A stretch of DNA of 64,000 nucleotides, from positions 2,187,001 through 2,251,000 of the forward strand of contig NZ_CP097298.1 in assembly GCF_023503965.1 (NCBI RefSeq), in the 5' to 3' direction. Origin of the DNA: Brevundimonas albigilva. GTDB lineage: Bacteria; Pseudomonadota; Alphaproteobacteria; Caulobacterales; Caulobacteraceae. Position numbers and translations under genes: made by a program. The notes beneath the pieces were generated by a model. It had not been told where the DNA came from, did no database searches, and saw only the letters and a program-made list of their open reading frames with translations. Below are positions 9,799 through 18,455 of the stretch, in pieces (position 1 is the first letter of the stretch; each line of letters begins with the position of its first letter).

Positions 9799-11748
9799 AT
9801 GACCGCTGCTGATCGTTCGCGCCTGTTCGCCGCCTCCCTGAGCGTGCTCGCCCTCGCCGCCGGGATGGCCGGCGGGGCCGCCCGGGCGCAGACCCTGCCG
9901 TCCGGCGAGCCCGTTCGTCGGATCGCGCCGCAGGACCAGCTGCCGCCCGCCGTCATACTGGCGCCCGAGCAGTCCCCCGACGAGGCCGCGCCCGGCCAGA
10001 CGGAGCCTGGACAGACTGCGCCCGGAGAGGATGCGCCCGACGAGGCGTCGCCGGACGACGAGGAGACGCCGCCGACCGTCACCCTGGCCGAGGAACCGGC
10101 CGAGCCGGCCATCCCCGAGGTGTGGGCCCCCGTGCCGACCGACGCCGAGGGCCGCAGCGCCTATGGCCTCTATCTGGCGGGCAAGCTGGCCCTGATGCAG
10201 GGCCAGGGCGGGGCGGGCGCCGACTTCCTGGCGCGCGCCCAGGCCCTGACGCCCGAGCAGCCGCGCGTGAAGGCCCAGGCGTTCACCTCGGCGCTGCTGT
10301 CCGGAGACCTGGACCAAGCCGCTCGCATCGCCCCCGCGCCGGGCGAGGCGCCGGCCGTGATGGTGGAGGGCGGACGCCTGGTCCGCATCGTCCAGACCTT
10401 CGCGCATGGCGACGCCCGCGCCGCCGACGCCGCCCTGGCGCGCGAACCGATCGCCGCGCCTCATGCGCGGGCCGGGCTGATGGTGTCGCCGTGGATCGCG
10501 GCGGCGGCCGGGGACTGGGACCGCGCCCTGCAGGCCCCGCCGACGGCGGCCGACCCCCTGACCCTGGCCTTCGCCCGGCTGAACCAGGCCCAGCTGCTGG
10601 AGCATCGCCGTCGCTATGACGAGGCCGAGGCCGCGCTGAAGGGGCTGTCCGACACGGCCGTGATCGGCGCCCTGTTCCATCGCCCCTACGGCGAGTTCCT
10701 GGAGCGGCGCGGGCGACGCGACGAAGCCCTGGCCGTCTATCGCAAGGCCATCGAAGGGGGCACGGTCGACCTGGCCCTGGTGCGGGCCCTGACGCGCGCC
10801 CGCGACGGCGGCCGCGCCCCGGCCATGCCGACCTTCCGCCAGGGCGCCGCCGAGGCCCTGGCCAACGCCGCCGCCCAGGCCTCGGCCGAACGGGGGCACG
10901 AGTTCGCCGCCGTCTATCTGCGCCTGTCGCTGAACCTTGACGACACGCCCGCCTCGCAGCTGGCCCTGGGGCAGACGCTGGACCGGGCCGGACTGTCGGC
11001 CGCCTCGCGCACCGCCTATTCCCTGGTGGGGACCCAGGACCCGGTGCTCTACGCCACCGCGCGGGCCCAGCTGGCGGCGGGCCTGCAGGAAGAGGGGCGG
11101 CCCGAAGACGCCCTGGCCGAGCTGCGCCGCGCGGCCGAAGCGGCGCCGGACGATGCGCGCGTCGCCCTGATGCTGGCCGGCCAGCTGATGACGGCCGAGA
11201 AGAACGCCGAGGCGCTGGAAATTCTGAACGGCCCGCTGCTGAACCGCGAGGGGCAGACCGCCCAGGTCCACTTCCTGCGCGGCGCGGCCTACGAGGCGCT
11301 GGAGCGCGTGCCCGAGGCCGAGGCCGAGCTGTGGGCCGCCGTCCAGGCCGCGCCCGAGGACGCCGACATGCTGAACTACCTCGGCTATCTGTGGGTGGAC
11401 CGGGACCTGCGCGTGCAGCAGGGGGCCGAGATGATCCAGCGCGCCCTGGCCCTGGAGCCGGAGAACGGCAACATCCAGGATTCCCTGGGCTGGGCCCAAT
11501 ACCGTCAGGGCGACTATTCGGCCGCGGTGGACTCGCTGGAGCAGGCCATCGACAAGGAGCCGGCCAACGCCGAGATCAACGACCACCTGGGCGACGCCTA
11601 CTGGCGGGTCGGGCGCCGTCGCGAGGCGGAATGGATGTGGAAGCGCGTCCTGGTGCTGGAACCCGACGACGCGCGCCGCGCCGAGGTCGAGCGCAAGATC
11701 GAGCAGGGCCTGGACGACGGGGCGGCGACCGGCGGCGTGTCGCAATAG
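9799..11748 (+). CDS. Exported tetratricopeptide-repeat protein
   Basis: 649 residues. A Sec-type signal (SLSVLALAAGMAGGAARAQ, about 14-32) is followed by a Pro/Glu/Asp/Gly-rich low-complexity linker (about 40-100), then many TPR units. The clearest are near the C-terminus, with AEAELWAAVQAAPEDADMLN, LGYLWVDR and DSLGWAQYRQGDYSAAVDSLEQA. It is probably a periplasmic or outer-membrane-associated scaffold. The molecular role is unknown. The stop is two bases before the ispE ATG, and this gene-ispE pairing suggests co-transcription. The GAAGGG ribosome site fits the chosen ATG. Confidence 0.88.
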   Translation: MTAADRSRLFAASLSVLALAAGMAGGAARAQTLPSGEPVRRIAPQDQLPPAVILAPEQSPDEAAPGQTEPGQTAPGEDAPDEASPDDEETPPTVTLAEEPAEPAIPEVWAPVPTDAEGRSAYGLYLAGKLALMQGQGGAGADFLARAQALTPEQPRVKAQAFTSALLSGDLDQAARIAPAPGEAPAVMVEGGRLVRIVQTFAHGDARAADAALAREPIAAPHARAGLMVSPWIAAAAGDWDRALQAPPTAADPLTLAFARLNQAQLLEHRRRYDEAEAALKGLSDTAVIGALFHRPYGEFLERRGRRDEALAVYRKAIEGGTVDLALVRALTRARDGGRAPAMPTFRQGAAEALANAAAQASAERGHEFAAVYLRLSLNLDDTPASQLALGQTLDRAGLSAASRTAYSLVGTQDPVLYATARAQLAAGLQEEGRPEDALAELRRAAEAAPDDARVALMLAGQLMTAEKNAEALEILNGPLLNREGQTAQVHFLRGAAYEALERVPEAEAELWAAVQAAPEDADMLNYLGYLWVDRDLRVQQGAEMIQRALALEPENGNIQDSLGWAQYRQGDYSAAVDSLEQAIDKEPANAEINDHLGDAYWRVGRRREAEWMWKRVLVLEPDDARRAEVERKIEQGLDDGAATGGVSQ

Positions 11749-11750
11749 CC

Positions 11751-12656
11751 ATGCGGCGGACGGCGACGGCCCCGGCCAAGATCAACCTGTTCCTGCACGT
11801 CGGCGCGACGGGCGCCGACGGCTATCATCCGCTGGCCAGCCTGGTCGCCTTCGCCGACGTGGGCGACCGCGTCTCGGTCGAGCCGGCCGAGCGCCTGTCG
11901 CTGGAAGTGCAGGGGCCGTTCGCGGCGGCCCTGGCGGACGCGGACGACAACCTGATCCTCAGGGCGCTGCGTCGCCTGGGCGAAGCCACGGGGAAAGGGC
12001 CGCCCGCGCTGAGGGTCGTTCTGGACAAGCAGCTGCCGATCGCCGCCGGCCTGGGGGGCGGGTCGTCCGACGCCGGCGCGGCGTTGCGCCTGGCCGCCCC
12101 GGCCCTGGGCCTGGAGGCCGACCATCCGGCGCTGGAGACCGCGGCGGCGGTCGTGGGAGCCGACGGGCCGATGTGCCTTCACGTCCGCCCGGCCTGGGCC
12201 GAGGGGCGCGGCGACCGGCTGACGGTCGAGACGCGCCTGCCGGACCTGCCGATCCTTCTGGTCAATCCCGGCGTCCCCTCGCCGACGGGGGCGGTCTATC
12301 GCGCCTATGACGCCGGACCCGTTCGGTCGGCGGATCGCCCCGCCCCTCCCGGCGACTGGAGCCCGCGCGGAGTGGCGGACTGGGTGTCGCGCCAGCGAAA
12401 CGACCTGGAGGCGCCGGCGCTGTCGCTGGCGCCCGCCATCGGCGAGGCCCTGGCCGAGGTCGCGGCCGGCGAGGGCGTGCTGTTGACGCGGATGTCGGGC
12501 TCGGGCGCGACCGTGTTCGGTCTCTACGCCGACGACGCGGCCGCGCGCGCGGCGGCGCAGGCCCTGGCGGCCCGGCGACCGGGTTGGTGGGTGCGCGCCG
12601 GTCGTCTGAAGGGCGCTGAAGCAAACGCTCAGCTTTCGGGCGACAATCCGGCGTAA
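11751..12656 (+). CDS. ispE: 4-diphosphocytidyl-2-C-methyl-D-erythritol kinase (IspE)
   Basis: GHMP-family kinase phosphorylating CDP-ME in the MEP isoprenoid pathway. 301 residues, normal length. The N-terminus has APAKINLFLHVG with the conserved Lys10. The ATP-binding glycine loop LPIAAGLGGGSSDAGAALR spans about 95-113. LLTRMSGSGATVFGLY near the C-terminus is the third GHMP motif. The start follows the upstream TPR stop by two bases, so translation is probably coupled. Confidence 0.96.
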   Translation: MRRTATAPAKINLFLHVGATGADGYHPLASLVAFADVGDRVSVEPAERLSLEVQGPFAAALADADDNLILRALRRLGEATGKGPPALRVVLDKQLPIAAGLGGGSSDAGAALRLAAPALGLEADHPALETAAAVVGADGPMCLHVRPAWAEGRGDRLTVETRLPDLPILLVNPGVPSPTGAVYRAYDAGPVRSADRPAPPGDWSPRGVADWVSRQRNDLEAPALSLAPAIGEALAEVAAGEGVLLTRMSGSGATVFGLYADDAAARAAAQALAARRPGWWVRAGRLKGAEANAQLSGDNPA

Positions 12657-12832
12657 CCGGCGTCTTCGCCGCTGTATGGTCGAGCTTTCGCCAAGATCAT
12701 CACGAAAGTTTCCGATTGTTTCACTTTCGCGGAACCGTAGCGTCGGTTTGCGACTTTGCCAGCCAGTTCCGAATACGGGAACGGATCGCCTTTCCCCCGA
12801 GCGCGATCCCACAACGCAAAGAGGAAACCGCC
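12657..12832 (+). promoter_or_regulatory. Fasciclin-gene upstream region with inverted repeat
   Basis: A 176-base gap with clearly lower GC than its neighbours, expected to hold the fasciclin promoter. It contains a perfect 7-bp inverted repeat, cgaaagt at 12703-12709 and actttcg at 12723-12729, separated by 13 bases, which could be a dimeric regulator site. No protein can be assigned. A GAGGAAA ribosome site lies at 12821-12827. Confidence 0.35.
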
Positions 12833-13738
12833 ATGCTTCGCACCAAACTGCTTGCCGCCACCGCCGTCGCCACCCTGATGGCCGCGCCCGCCCTGGCCCA
12901 GGAGGCCACGCCTCCGGCCCAGACCACGGTCCCGGAAGCCACGACCTCCAGCACGCCGCAGACCATGCCCGCCCCGGCCCAGGCCGCGCCCCAGGCGGCG
13001 CCGCAAGCCGAAACCGAAACGCCCGCCGCCGGCGAGACCGTCGTGGACGTGCTGCGCGCCAGCGGCCAGTTCTCGACCCTGCTGAGCGCGCTGGACCAGG
13101 CGCAGCTGACCGAGACCCTGTCGACGCGTCCGGCCATCTCGATCTTCGCGCCGACCGACGCGGCCTTCGCCGCCCTGCCGGAAGCCGAGCGCACCCGCCT
13201 CATGGACCCGGCCAACGCCAATGAGCTGCGTCAGGTGCTGCTGTACCACGTGATCGTCGCCGACGTGACGCCCGACCAGATCGAGGGCCGCAAGGGCGGC
13301 GTGCCCACCGCCTCCGAGGCGCAGATCCTGCTGGACGGCACCGGCGAGGCCATCAGGGCCGACGGCGCCACGGTGGTCAGCGCCGAGCTGGACGCCTCCA
13401 ACGGCGCGGTCTTCCCGATCGACAAGGTGCTGAACCCGGCCCAGTCGATGGCGGCCATGGGCGACGAGGAAAGCGCGACCGCCACCGAGGCGGGCGAAAC
13501 CTCTGGCGACGACGCGGCCGCGACCGAGACCACCACCCCGGCCGAGCCGGGCATGACGGCGCCGAACGGCCAGCCGGCCGCGACCGCCACGACGGTCGCC
13601 TCGCCCCCGGTCGCCAACCCGACCGACGGCCAGATGGACAGCGCCGCCGACCCGGCCGTGAACCCCTCGGCCACCCCGCCGGTCCAGACCCCCGATGCGG
13701 TCGACGGCGATCAGGAAGGCGACCCGACCCCGCAGTAA
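12833..13738 (+). CDS. Exported fasciclin (FAS1) domain protein
   Basis: 301 residues. A Sec signal with cleavage after ALA (MLRTKLLAATAVATLMAAPALA, split near residue 22) precedes an Ala/Pro/Thr/Gln-rich spacer. One FAS1 domain follows (about 47-185) with the H1 motif FAPTDAAFAALP and the H2-like YHVIVADVTPDQI. The last 110 residues are a low-complexity Ala/Thr/Pro/Asp tail. FAS1 proteins generally mediate adhesion or surface interactions; the specific role is unknown. The ATG at 12833 is chosen for its ribosome site and immediate signal peptide; the frame opens earlier without homology. A strong terminator follows. Confidence 0.92.
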   Translation: MLRTKLLAATAVATLMAAPALAQEATPPAQTTVPEATTSSTPQTMPAPAQAAPQAAPQAETETPAAGETVVDVLRASGQFSTLLSALDQAQLTETLSTRPAISIFAPTDAAFAALPEAERTRLMDPANANELRQVLLYHVIVADVTPDQIEGRKGGVPTASEAQILLDGTGEAIRADGATVVSAELDASNGAVFPIDKVLNPAQSMAAMGDEESATATEAGETSGDDAAATETTTPAEPGMTAPNGQPAATATTVASPPVANPTDGQMDSAADPAVNPSATPPVQTPDAVDGDQEGDPTPQ

Positions 13739-13784
13739 GGCGTCGGACGGCCTTCGCCCCTTGTCGGGGCGAGTTGAAGCGGAA

Positions 13785-13816
13785 GGCGGCGGGCCCTATG
13801 GTCCGCCGTCTTTTTT
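13785..13816 (+). terminator. Rho-independent terminator after the fasciclin gene
   Basis: An 11-bp GC-rich stem (two G-T pairs) pairs 13785-13795 with 13800-13810 around a four-base loop (ctat), followed directly by six T residues (13811-13816). It ends 23 bases before the glyQ start and isolates glyQS from the fasciclin gene. Confidence 0.9.
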
Positions 13817-13838
13817 CTGAGCCTTCCCCGAGCCCGAC

Positions 13839-14732
13839 TTGACCGCTTCGACTGAACCGCTCGCGTTTCAGGACCTGATCCTGACGCTGCACCGCTACTG
13901 GGGCGACCAGGGGTGCGCCATCCTGCAGCCCTACGACATCGAGGTCGGGGCCGGCACCCTGCACCCGGCGACCGTGCTGCGCGCCCTGGGACGCAAGCCC
14001 TGGAAGGCCGCCTACGTCCAGCCCAGCCGCCGCCCCGGCGACGGCCGCTATGGCGAGAACCCCAACCGGCTGCAGCACTATTACCAGTATCAAGTCATCC
14101 TGAAGCCGAACCCGGACGACCTCCAGGCGCTGTATCTGGGGTCGCTGGAAGCCATCGGCATCGATCCGAAACTGCACGACATCCGCTTCGTCGAGGACGA
14201 CTGGGAGAACCCGACGGTCGGGGCCTGGGGCCTGGGCTGGGAAGTCTGGTGCGACGGGATGGAGGTGACGCAGTTCACCTATTTCCAGGGCGTCGGCGGC
14301 ATCGAGGTGGACGTGGTGTCGGGCGAGCTGACCTATGGCCTGGAACGCCTGGCCATGTACGTCCAGGGCGTCGACAACGTCTATGACCTGAAGTTCAACA
14401 AGGACGGCCTGACCTATGGCGAGGTCTTCCTGGAGAACGAGCGCCAGCAGTCGGAAGCCAACTTCCACGGCTATGACGTCGATGGGCTGAAGCGCCGGTT
14501 CGAGGACATGGAGCGCGAGGCCGCGCACCTGCTGACCATGAAGGGGCCGCAGGGCCAGCCGCTGGTCCTGCCCGCCTATGACCAGGTGCTGAAGGCGTCG
14601 CACCTGTTCAACCTGATGGACGCCCGCGGCGCCATCGCCGTGGCCGAACGCCAGAGCTACATCGGCCGCATCCGCGACCTGTGCAAGGCGTGCGCCCTGG
14701 CGCAGGTCGAGCAGGAACGGGCCGAGGCATGA
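13839..14732 (+). CDS. glyQ: Glycine-tRNA ligase alpha subunit
   Basis: Catalytic-core alpha subunit of the bacterial alpha2-beta2 glycyl-tRNA synthetase. 297 residues with near-canonical sequence: [40 protein letters not shown] (about 30-50), [15 protein letters not shown], and [15 protein letters not shown] with class-II motifs. The start appears to be TTG at 13839 ([12 protein letters not shown]); no ATG precedes the conserved region. The partner glyS follows after 156 bases that contain a palindromic repeat element. Confidence 0.96.
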   Translation: MTASTEPLAFQDLILTLHRYWGDQGCAILQPYDIEVGAGTLHPATVLRALGRKPWKAAYVQPSRRPGDGRYGENPNRLQHYYQYQVILKPNPDDLQALYLGSLEAIGIDPKLHDIRFVEDDWENPTVGAWGLGWEVWCDGMEVTQFTYFQGVGGIEVDVVSGELTYGLERLAMYVQGVDNVYDLKFNKDGLTYGEVFLENERQQSEANFHGYDVDGLKRRFEDMEREAAHLLTMKGPQGQPLVLPAYDQVLKASHLFNLMDARGAIAVAERQSYIGRIRDLCKACALAQVEQERAEA

Positions 14733-14746
14733 TTTCCCGTTCCGCC

Positions 14747-14866
14747 CATCTCGGCGAAGGCCGGGATCCGGTCGTGTCGCACGGCGCGATGTCCGGGATG
14801 GCGGTTGAAGACCACACGGCGCCGTTGGCGCGCCCAAAGCGCTGGGTCCCGGCTTTCGCCGGGATG
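14747..14866. repeat. Short intergenic element with 23-bp imperfect inverted ends
   Basis: Fills nearly the whole glyQ-glyS gap. The left arm 14747-14769 (catctcggcgaaggccgggatcc) and right arm 14844-14866 are inverted copies differing at only a few positions, enclosing about 75 bases. The arm contains the CGGCGAAxGCCGGGA core common in dispersed alphaproteobacterial palindromes. It has no coding capacity. It could be a MITE/REP-type element or form a long hairpin in the glyQS transcript. Confidence 0.7.
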
Positions 14867-14888
14867 AGCGGACAGACTTGAGACCCCG

Positions 14889-17069
14889 ATGCCCCAACTC
14901 CTCCTCGAAATCTTCTCCGAAGAAATCCCCGCCCGCATGCAGCCGGGCGCCGCGCGCGACCTGGAGCGGATGGCGTCCGATCGCCTGAAGGCCGCCGGCC
15001 TGACCTGGGACGCGCTGACGACCTACGCCGGCCCGCGCCGCCTGACCCTGGTGGTCGACGGCCTGCCCGCCGCCACGCCCGACCGTTCCGAAGAGGTGAA
15101 GGGGCCCAAGGTCTCGGCCCCGCCCCAGGCGCTGGAAGGCTTCCTGAGAAAGACCGGCCTGACGCGCGAGCAGCTGGTCGAGCGCGACGGCGTGCTGTTC
15201 GCGGTCATCAGCAGCCAGGGCCGCGCCACGCCGGACCTGATCCCCGAGATGGTCGACCAGATCGTGCGGGCCTTCCCCTGGCCCAAGTCGATGCGCTGGG
15301 GCACGGGAAGCCTGCGCTGGGTGCGGCCGATCAAGCGCATCCTGTGCGTCTTCGACGGCAAGGTGGTTCCGTTCGAGATCGACGGCATTGCGTCCGATGC
15401 GATCACCGAGGGCCACCGCTTCCTGGGCTCGGGCCAGCCGCTGAAGGTCAGCGACTTCGTCGACTATCGCCAGCAGTTGGAGCGGAACTTCGTCCTGCTG
15501 GACATGGCCGACCGCAAGCTGCGCATCCTGGAACAGGCCAAGGCCGCCTGCGCCGCGCGGGGGCTCACCCTGGTCGACGACGACGGCCTGCTGGACGAGG
15601 TGGCGGGCCTGGCCGAATGGCCGACGCCGATCCTGGGCGACATGGACCCGCAGTTCCTGTCGTTGCCGCCCGAAGTCGTGCGCCTGTCGATGAAGGTGCA
15701 CCAGAAGTATTTCGCCGTGCGCGATCCGGCCCGGGACGGGCTGGCGCCGAACTTCGTCGTGGTGGCCAATGTCGAGGCGACCGACGGCGGCAAGGCCCTG
15801 GCGGCCGGCAACAGCCGCGTGCTGAGCGCGCGCCTGAACGACGCCCGCTTCTTCTGGGACGAGGACCAGAAGGTGGGCTTCGACGCCTGGCTGAAGAAGC
15901 TGGAAGGCGTCACCTTCCACGCCAAGCTGGGGACCATGGCCGAGCGCGTCGCGCGCATCGCCGCCCTGGCCCGCGAGATCGCTCCCCTGGTCGGCGCCGA
16001 CCCGAACCAGGCCGAACAGGCCGCGCGCCTGGCCAAGGCCGACCTGGCCAGCGGCATGGTCGGCGAGTTCCCGGAGCTTCAGGGGATCATGGGCGGCTAT
16101 TACGCCCGCCTGGCCGGCCGGCCCGACGCCGTCGCCGACGCCGTCCGCGACCACTACAAGCCGCAGGGACCGGCCGACACCGTCCCGACCGCGCCGGTCA
16201 CGGTCGCCGTCGCCCTGGCCGACAAGCTGGACACGCTGGTCGGCTTCTTCGCCATCGACGAGAAGCCCACGGGGTCGAAGGACCCCTATGCGCTTCGCCG
16301 CGCGGCGCTGGGCGTGATCCGGCTCATTCTTGAGAATGATGTCCGCTTCGGCGACTTCGAAACTCGACTGCAGGATTGGCTGGCGACTTACTACGCTGAG
16401 GAGCGAGCGCTGCCGGGCTATCCAGCCTCGGAAGCGCACGACTTGGCAAAACTGAGTAAGCGTCCCGAAGTGGCGGGAATGCCGTGGGTGAGCGCGAAGT
16501 ACGGCGCCGATGGGGTCGTATATGCTGTCACCGCCTACACCTCTCCCAAGCAGGTGCTTGAATTTTTCGCCGACCGCCTGACCGTCCTCCTGCGCGACCA
16601 GGGCCAGCGCCACGATCTCGTCGCCGCCGTCTTCGCCCTGGGCGACGACGATCTCGTGCGTATCGTCCGCCGCGTCGAGGCCTTGGCCGCCTTCCTCGCC
16701 ACCGACGACGGGGCGAACCTGTTGGCGGGCTACAAGCGCGCCTCCAACATCCTGCGCGCCGAGGAGAAGAAGGGGCCGCTGCCGACCGGCATGGTCCGGA
16801 CCGGCCTGCCGAACCAACCGGAGGAAGAGGTCGCCCTGGCCTTCGCCGTCGGCGCCGCTCGGACGGCGGTGGAGACGGCGCTGGACACGGAGGACTTCGC
16901 CGCCGCCATGTCGGCCCTTGCGGGTCTGCGCGCGCCCGTGGACGCCTTCTTCGAGGCGGTGCTGGTCAACTCGGACGTGGCCGAGGAGCGCGAGAACCGG
17001 CTGAAGCTGCTGGGTCAGGTCCGCGACGTGATGGGCCAGGTCGCCGACTTCGGCCAGATCGCGGGCTAG
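14889..17069 (+). CDS. glyS: Glycine-tRNA ligase beta subunit
   Basis: 726-residue beta subunit, which carries tRNA-binding and HD-like domains and pairs with GlyQ. Starts MPQLLLEIFSEEIPARMQPGA, the canonical N-terminus; LSMKVHQKYFAV and ANVEATDGGKALAAGN are conserved. The frame is intact. Between about 16330 and 16565 (residues roughly 480-560) base composition and codon choice change abruptly, with ACT, GAT, GCT, CTT, AGT and TTG codons otherwise rare here. This region reads FETRLQDWLATYYAEERALP onward, not the usual short linker seen in relatives as I recall them. Flanking GlyS sequence resumes at LEFFADRLTVLLRDQGQRHD. Confidence 0.94.
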   Translation: MPQLLLEIFSEEIPARMQPGAARDLERMASDRLKAAGLTWDALTTYAGPRRLTLVVDGLPAATPDRSEEVKGPKVSAPPQALEGFLRKTGLTREQLVERDGVLFAVISSQGRATPDLIPEMVDQIVRAFPWPKSMRWGTGSLRWVRPIKRILCVFDGKVVPFEIDGIASDAITEGHRFLGSGQPLKVSDFVDYRQQLERNFVLLDMADRKLRILEQAKAACAARGLTLVDDDGLLDEVAGLAEWPTPILGDMDPQFLSLPPEVVRLSMKVHQKYFAVRDPARDGLAPNFVVVANVEATDGGKALAAGNSRVLSARLNDARFFWDEDQKVGFDAWLKKLEGVTFHAKLGTMAERVARIAALAREIAPLVGADPNQAEQAARLAKADLASGMVGEFPELQGIMGGYYARLAGRPDAVADAVRDHYKPQGPADTVPTAPVTVAVALADKLDTLVGFFAIDEKPTGSKDPYALRRAALGVIRLILENDVRFGDFETRLQDWLATYYAEERALPGYPASEAHDLAKLSKRPEVAGMPWVSAKYGADGVVYAVTAYTSPKQVLEFFADRLTVLLRDQGQRHDLVAAVFALGDDDLVRIVRRVEALAAFLATDDGANLLAGYKRASNILRAEEKKGPLPTGMVRTGLPNQPEEEVALAFAVGAARTAVETALDTEDFAAAMSALAGLRAPVDAFFEAVLVNSDVAEERENRLKLLGQVRDVMGQVADFGQIAG

Positions 17070-17077
17070 TCGCTTTC

Positions 17078-17114
17078 GTCATTCCGGGTGCGCCCTGCGG
17101 CTGCCCGGAATGAC
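17078..17114. terminator. Palindromic hairpin between convergent glyS and SDR genes
   Basis: A perfect 11-bp stem pairs gtcattccggg (17078-17088) with cccggaatgac (17104-17114), loop 15 bases. It lies nine bases past the glyS stop and eight before the convergent SDR stop, so it may act as a two-way terminator. It lacks a strong T tract. The GTCATTCC...GGAATGAC ends resemble the dispersed palindromes at 48.2 and 48.65 kb. Confidence 0.6.
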
Positions 17115-17121
17115 GAGGATT

Positions 17122-17799
17122 TCACACCCGCCCCGTCACCGGAACCAGCGCCCCCGTCATCGCCCGGCTTTCCGGCGAGGCCAGGAACAGGATGACGGCG
17201 GCCAGGTCGGCCGGCGCCACCCACTGGGCAGGATCGGCGTCGGGCATGTCCTTGCGGTTGGCCGGCGTGTCGATGATCGACGGCAGGACGGCGTTGACCG
17301 TCACCGAAGTCGCCTTCAGCTCCTCCGCCAGGGCCTGGGTCAGGGCGTGCACCCCCGTCTTGGCCGCGCCATAGGCCCCCATGCCCGCGCCCGGCTTCAG
17401 CGCGGCGGCCGAGCCGACGTTGACGATCCGGCCTTCGTCCGACGCCTTCAGATAGGGCAGGGCGGCGCGGCTGGCGTTCAGGGCGGTGGTCACGTTCAGG
17501 GCGTGCATCCGGTCCCAGGCGGGCTCGGCGTCGTCGGTGGTCTGCCAGACGAAGCCGCCGGCGATGTTCAGCAGGGCGTCCAGCCGCCCGAAGCGGCCGA
17601 TGACGGCGGCGATCGCATGGCCCGCCTGCGCCGGATCGGTCAGGTCGACGCCGCCGACCTCCAGCACGCCGTCGGGCGCGGAACGGCCCCGGGCGTGGTC
17701 GATCACGGCGACCTTCAGCCCGCCGGCCAGCGCCGCCTGCAGCACCGCGCGGCCCAGCGCCCCGTGTCCGCCCGTAATGGCGACGACCCGATCCGTCAT
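17122..17799 (-). CDS. Short-chain dehydrogenase/reductase
   Basis: 225-residue classical SDR. The cofactor motif TGGHGALG (9-16) is followed by NIAGG (about 78-82), where the usual NNAGG is slightly changed. Catalytic Ser130 lies in VNVGS, with Tyr143 and Lys147 in GAYGAAKTG. The C-terminal GALVPVTGR is typical. Substrate unknown. The Asp34 after the second strand (VAVIDHARGR) suggests NAD preference, an inference from the fold. It is monocistronic; the next gene upstream ends about 45 bases away in the same direction, so co-transcription is possible. Confidence 0.9.
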   Translation of the reverse strand: MTDRVVAITGGHGALGRAVLQAALAGGLKVAVIDHARGRSAPDGVLEVGGVDLTDPAQAGHAIAAVIGRFGRLDALLNIAGGFVWQTTDDAEPAWDRMHALNVTTALNASRAALPYLKASDEGRIVNVGSAAALKPGAGMGAYGAAKTGVHALTQALAEELKATSVTVNAVLPSIIDTPANRKDMPDADPAQWVAPADLAAVILFLASPESRAMTGALVPVTGRV

Positions 17800-17844
17800 G
17801 TGCGTTCTCCTTCGGCCGCGATCCTAGAGCGGGCGGCCGTGGGA

Positions 17845-18342
17845 TCAACCGGCGGCGAACACCTTGCCCATCAACCGCTCCAGCGCCTGGGCGTCCGTCG
17901 CGTCGAAGGCGGCCTTGGTCGTCGCGTCCACGTCGAAGACGGCGATCAGCGCGCCTGAGGCGTCCAGAACCGGCACGACGATCTCGCTGGCCGAGCGGCT
18001 GTCGCAGGCGATGTGGCCGGGAAAGGCGTGCACGTCCTCGACGACCTGCGTCGTCTTCGTGGCCGCCGCTGCGCCGCACACCCCCGCCCGAAAGGCGATC
18101 CGCAGGCAGCCCAGCGTGCCCTGGTACGGCCCCACCACCAGCTCGTCCGCCTTGTCCGGCGCCACGACATAGAAGCCGGTCCAGAAGAAATCGTCGAACG
18201 CGTCCGCCAGCATGGACGACACCGTGGCCATGCGCGCCGTCACGTTCGGCTCGCCCTCCAGCACCGCCAGGATCTCGGCCTCGGCCTCGGCGTAGCGGGC
18301 GGCCTTGTCGGCGGGGCGGTCGTCGCGGGCGACATAGGACAT
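17845..18342 (-). CDS. Free methionine-(R)-sulfoxide reductase, GAF type (fRMsr)
   Basis: 165-residue GAF-domain enzyme that reduces free Met-R-sulfoxide. It keeps the three cysteines typical of active fRMsr enzymes, Cys79 (GTLGCLRI), Cys89 (GVCGAAAA) and Cys113 (HIACDSRSASEIVVPV), and ends in the usual DVDATTKAAFDATD region. The start at 18342 (MSYVARDD) is chosen over an ATG eight codons upstream because the family begins near it. It is likely part of oxidative-damage repair. The divergent hydrolase-TPR gene starts 113 bases away. Confidence 0.9.
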   Translation of the reverse strand: MSYVARDDRPADKAARYAEAEAEILAVLEGEPNVTARMATVSSMLADAFDDFFWTGFYVVAPDKADELVVGPYQGTLGCLRIAFRAGVCGAAAATKTTQVVEDVHAFPGHIACDSRSASEIVVPVLDASGALIAVFDVDATTKAAFDATDAQALERLMGKVFAAG

Positions 18343-18455
18343 CACGGGTCTCCTTCGCGGCCGCATATAGGGCCGGAACCGGACGATGCGAAGGGCCGTC
18401 CGACCGACTGACGATATCGCTCGCCGCGCGAAAAAGCGGCGCTAAAGAGCGGACG

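Noticed and set aside
8428-11745. 1,105-codon leftward frame antisense to ETF-QO and the TPR gene
   Set aside because: It contains no recognisable domain and is the third-position shadow of two well-supported rightward genes.
12732-12760. EcfG-type promoter (GGAAC) upstream of the fasciclin gene
   Set aside because: GGAAC is present, but no CGTT lies 16-18 bases downstream.
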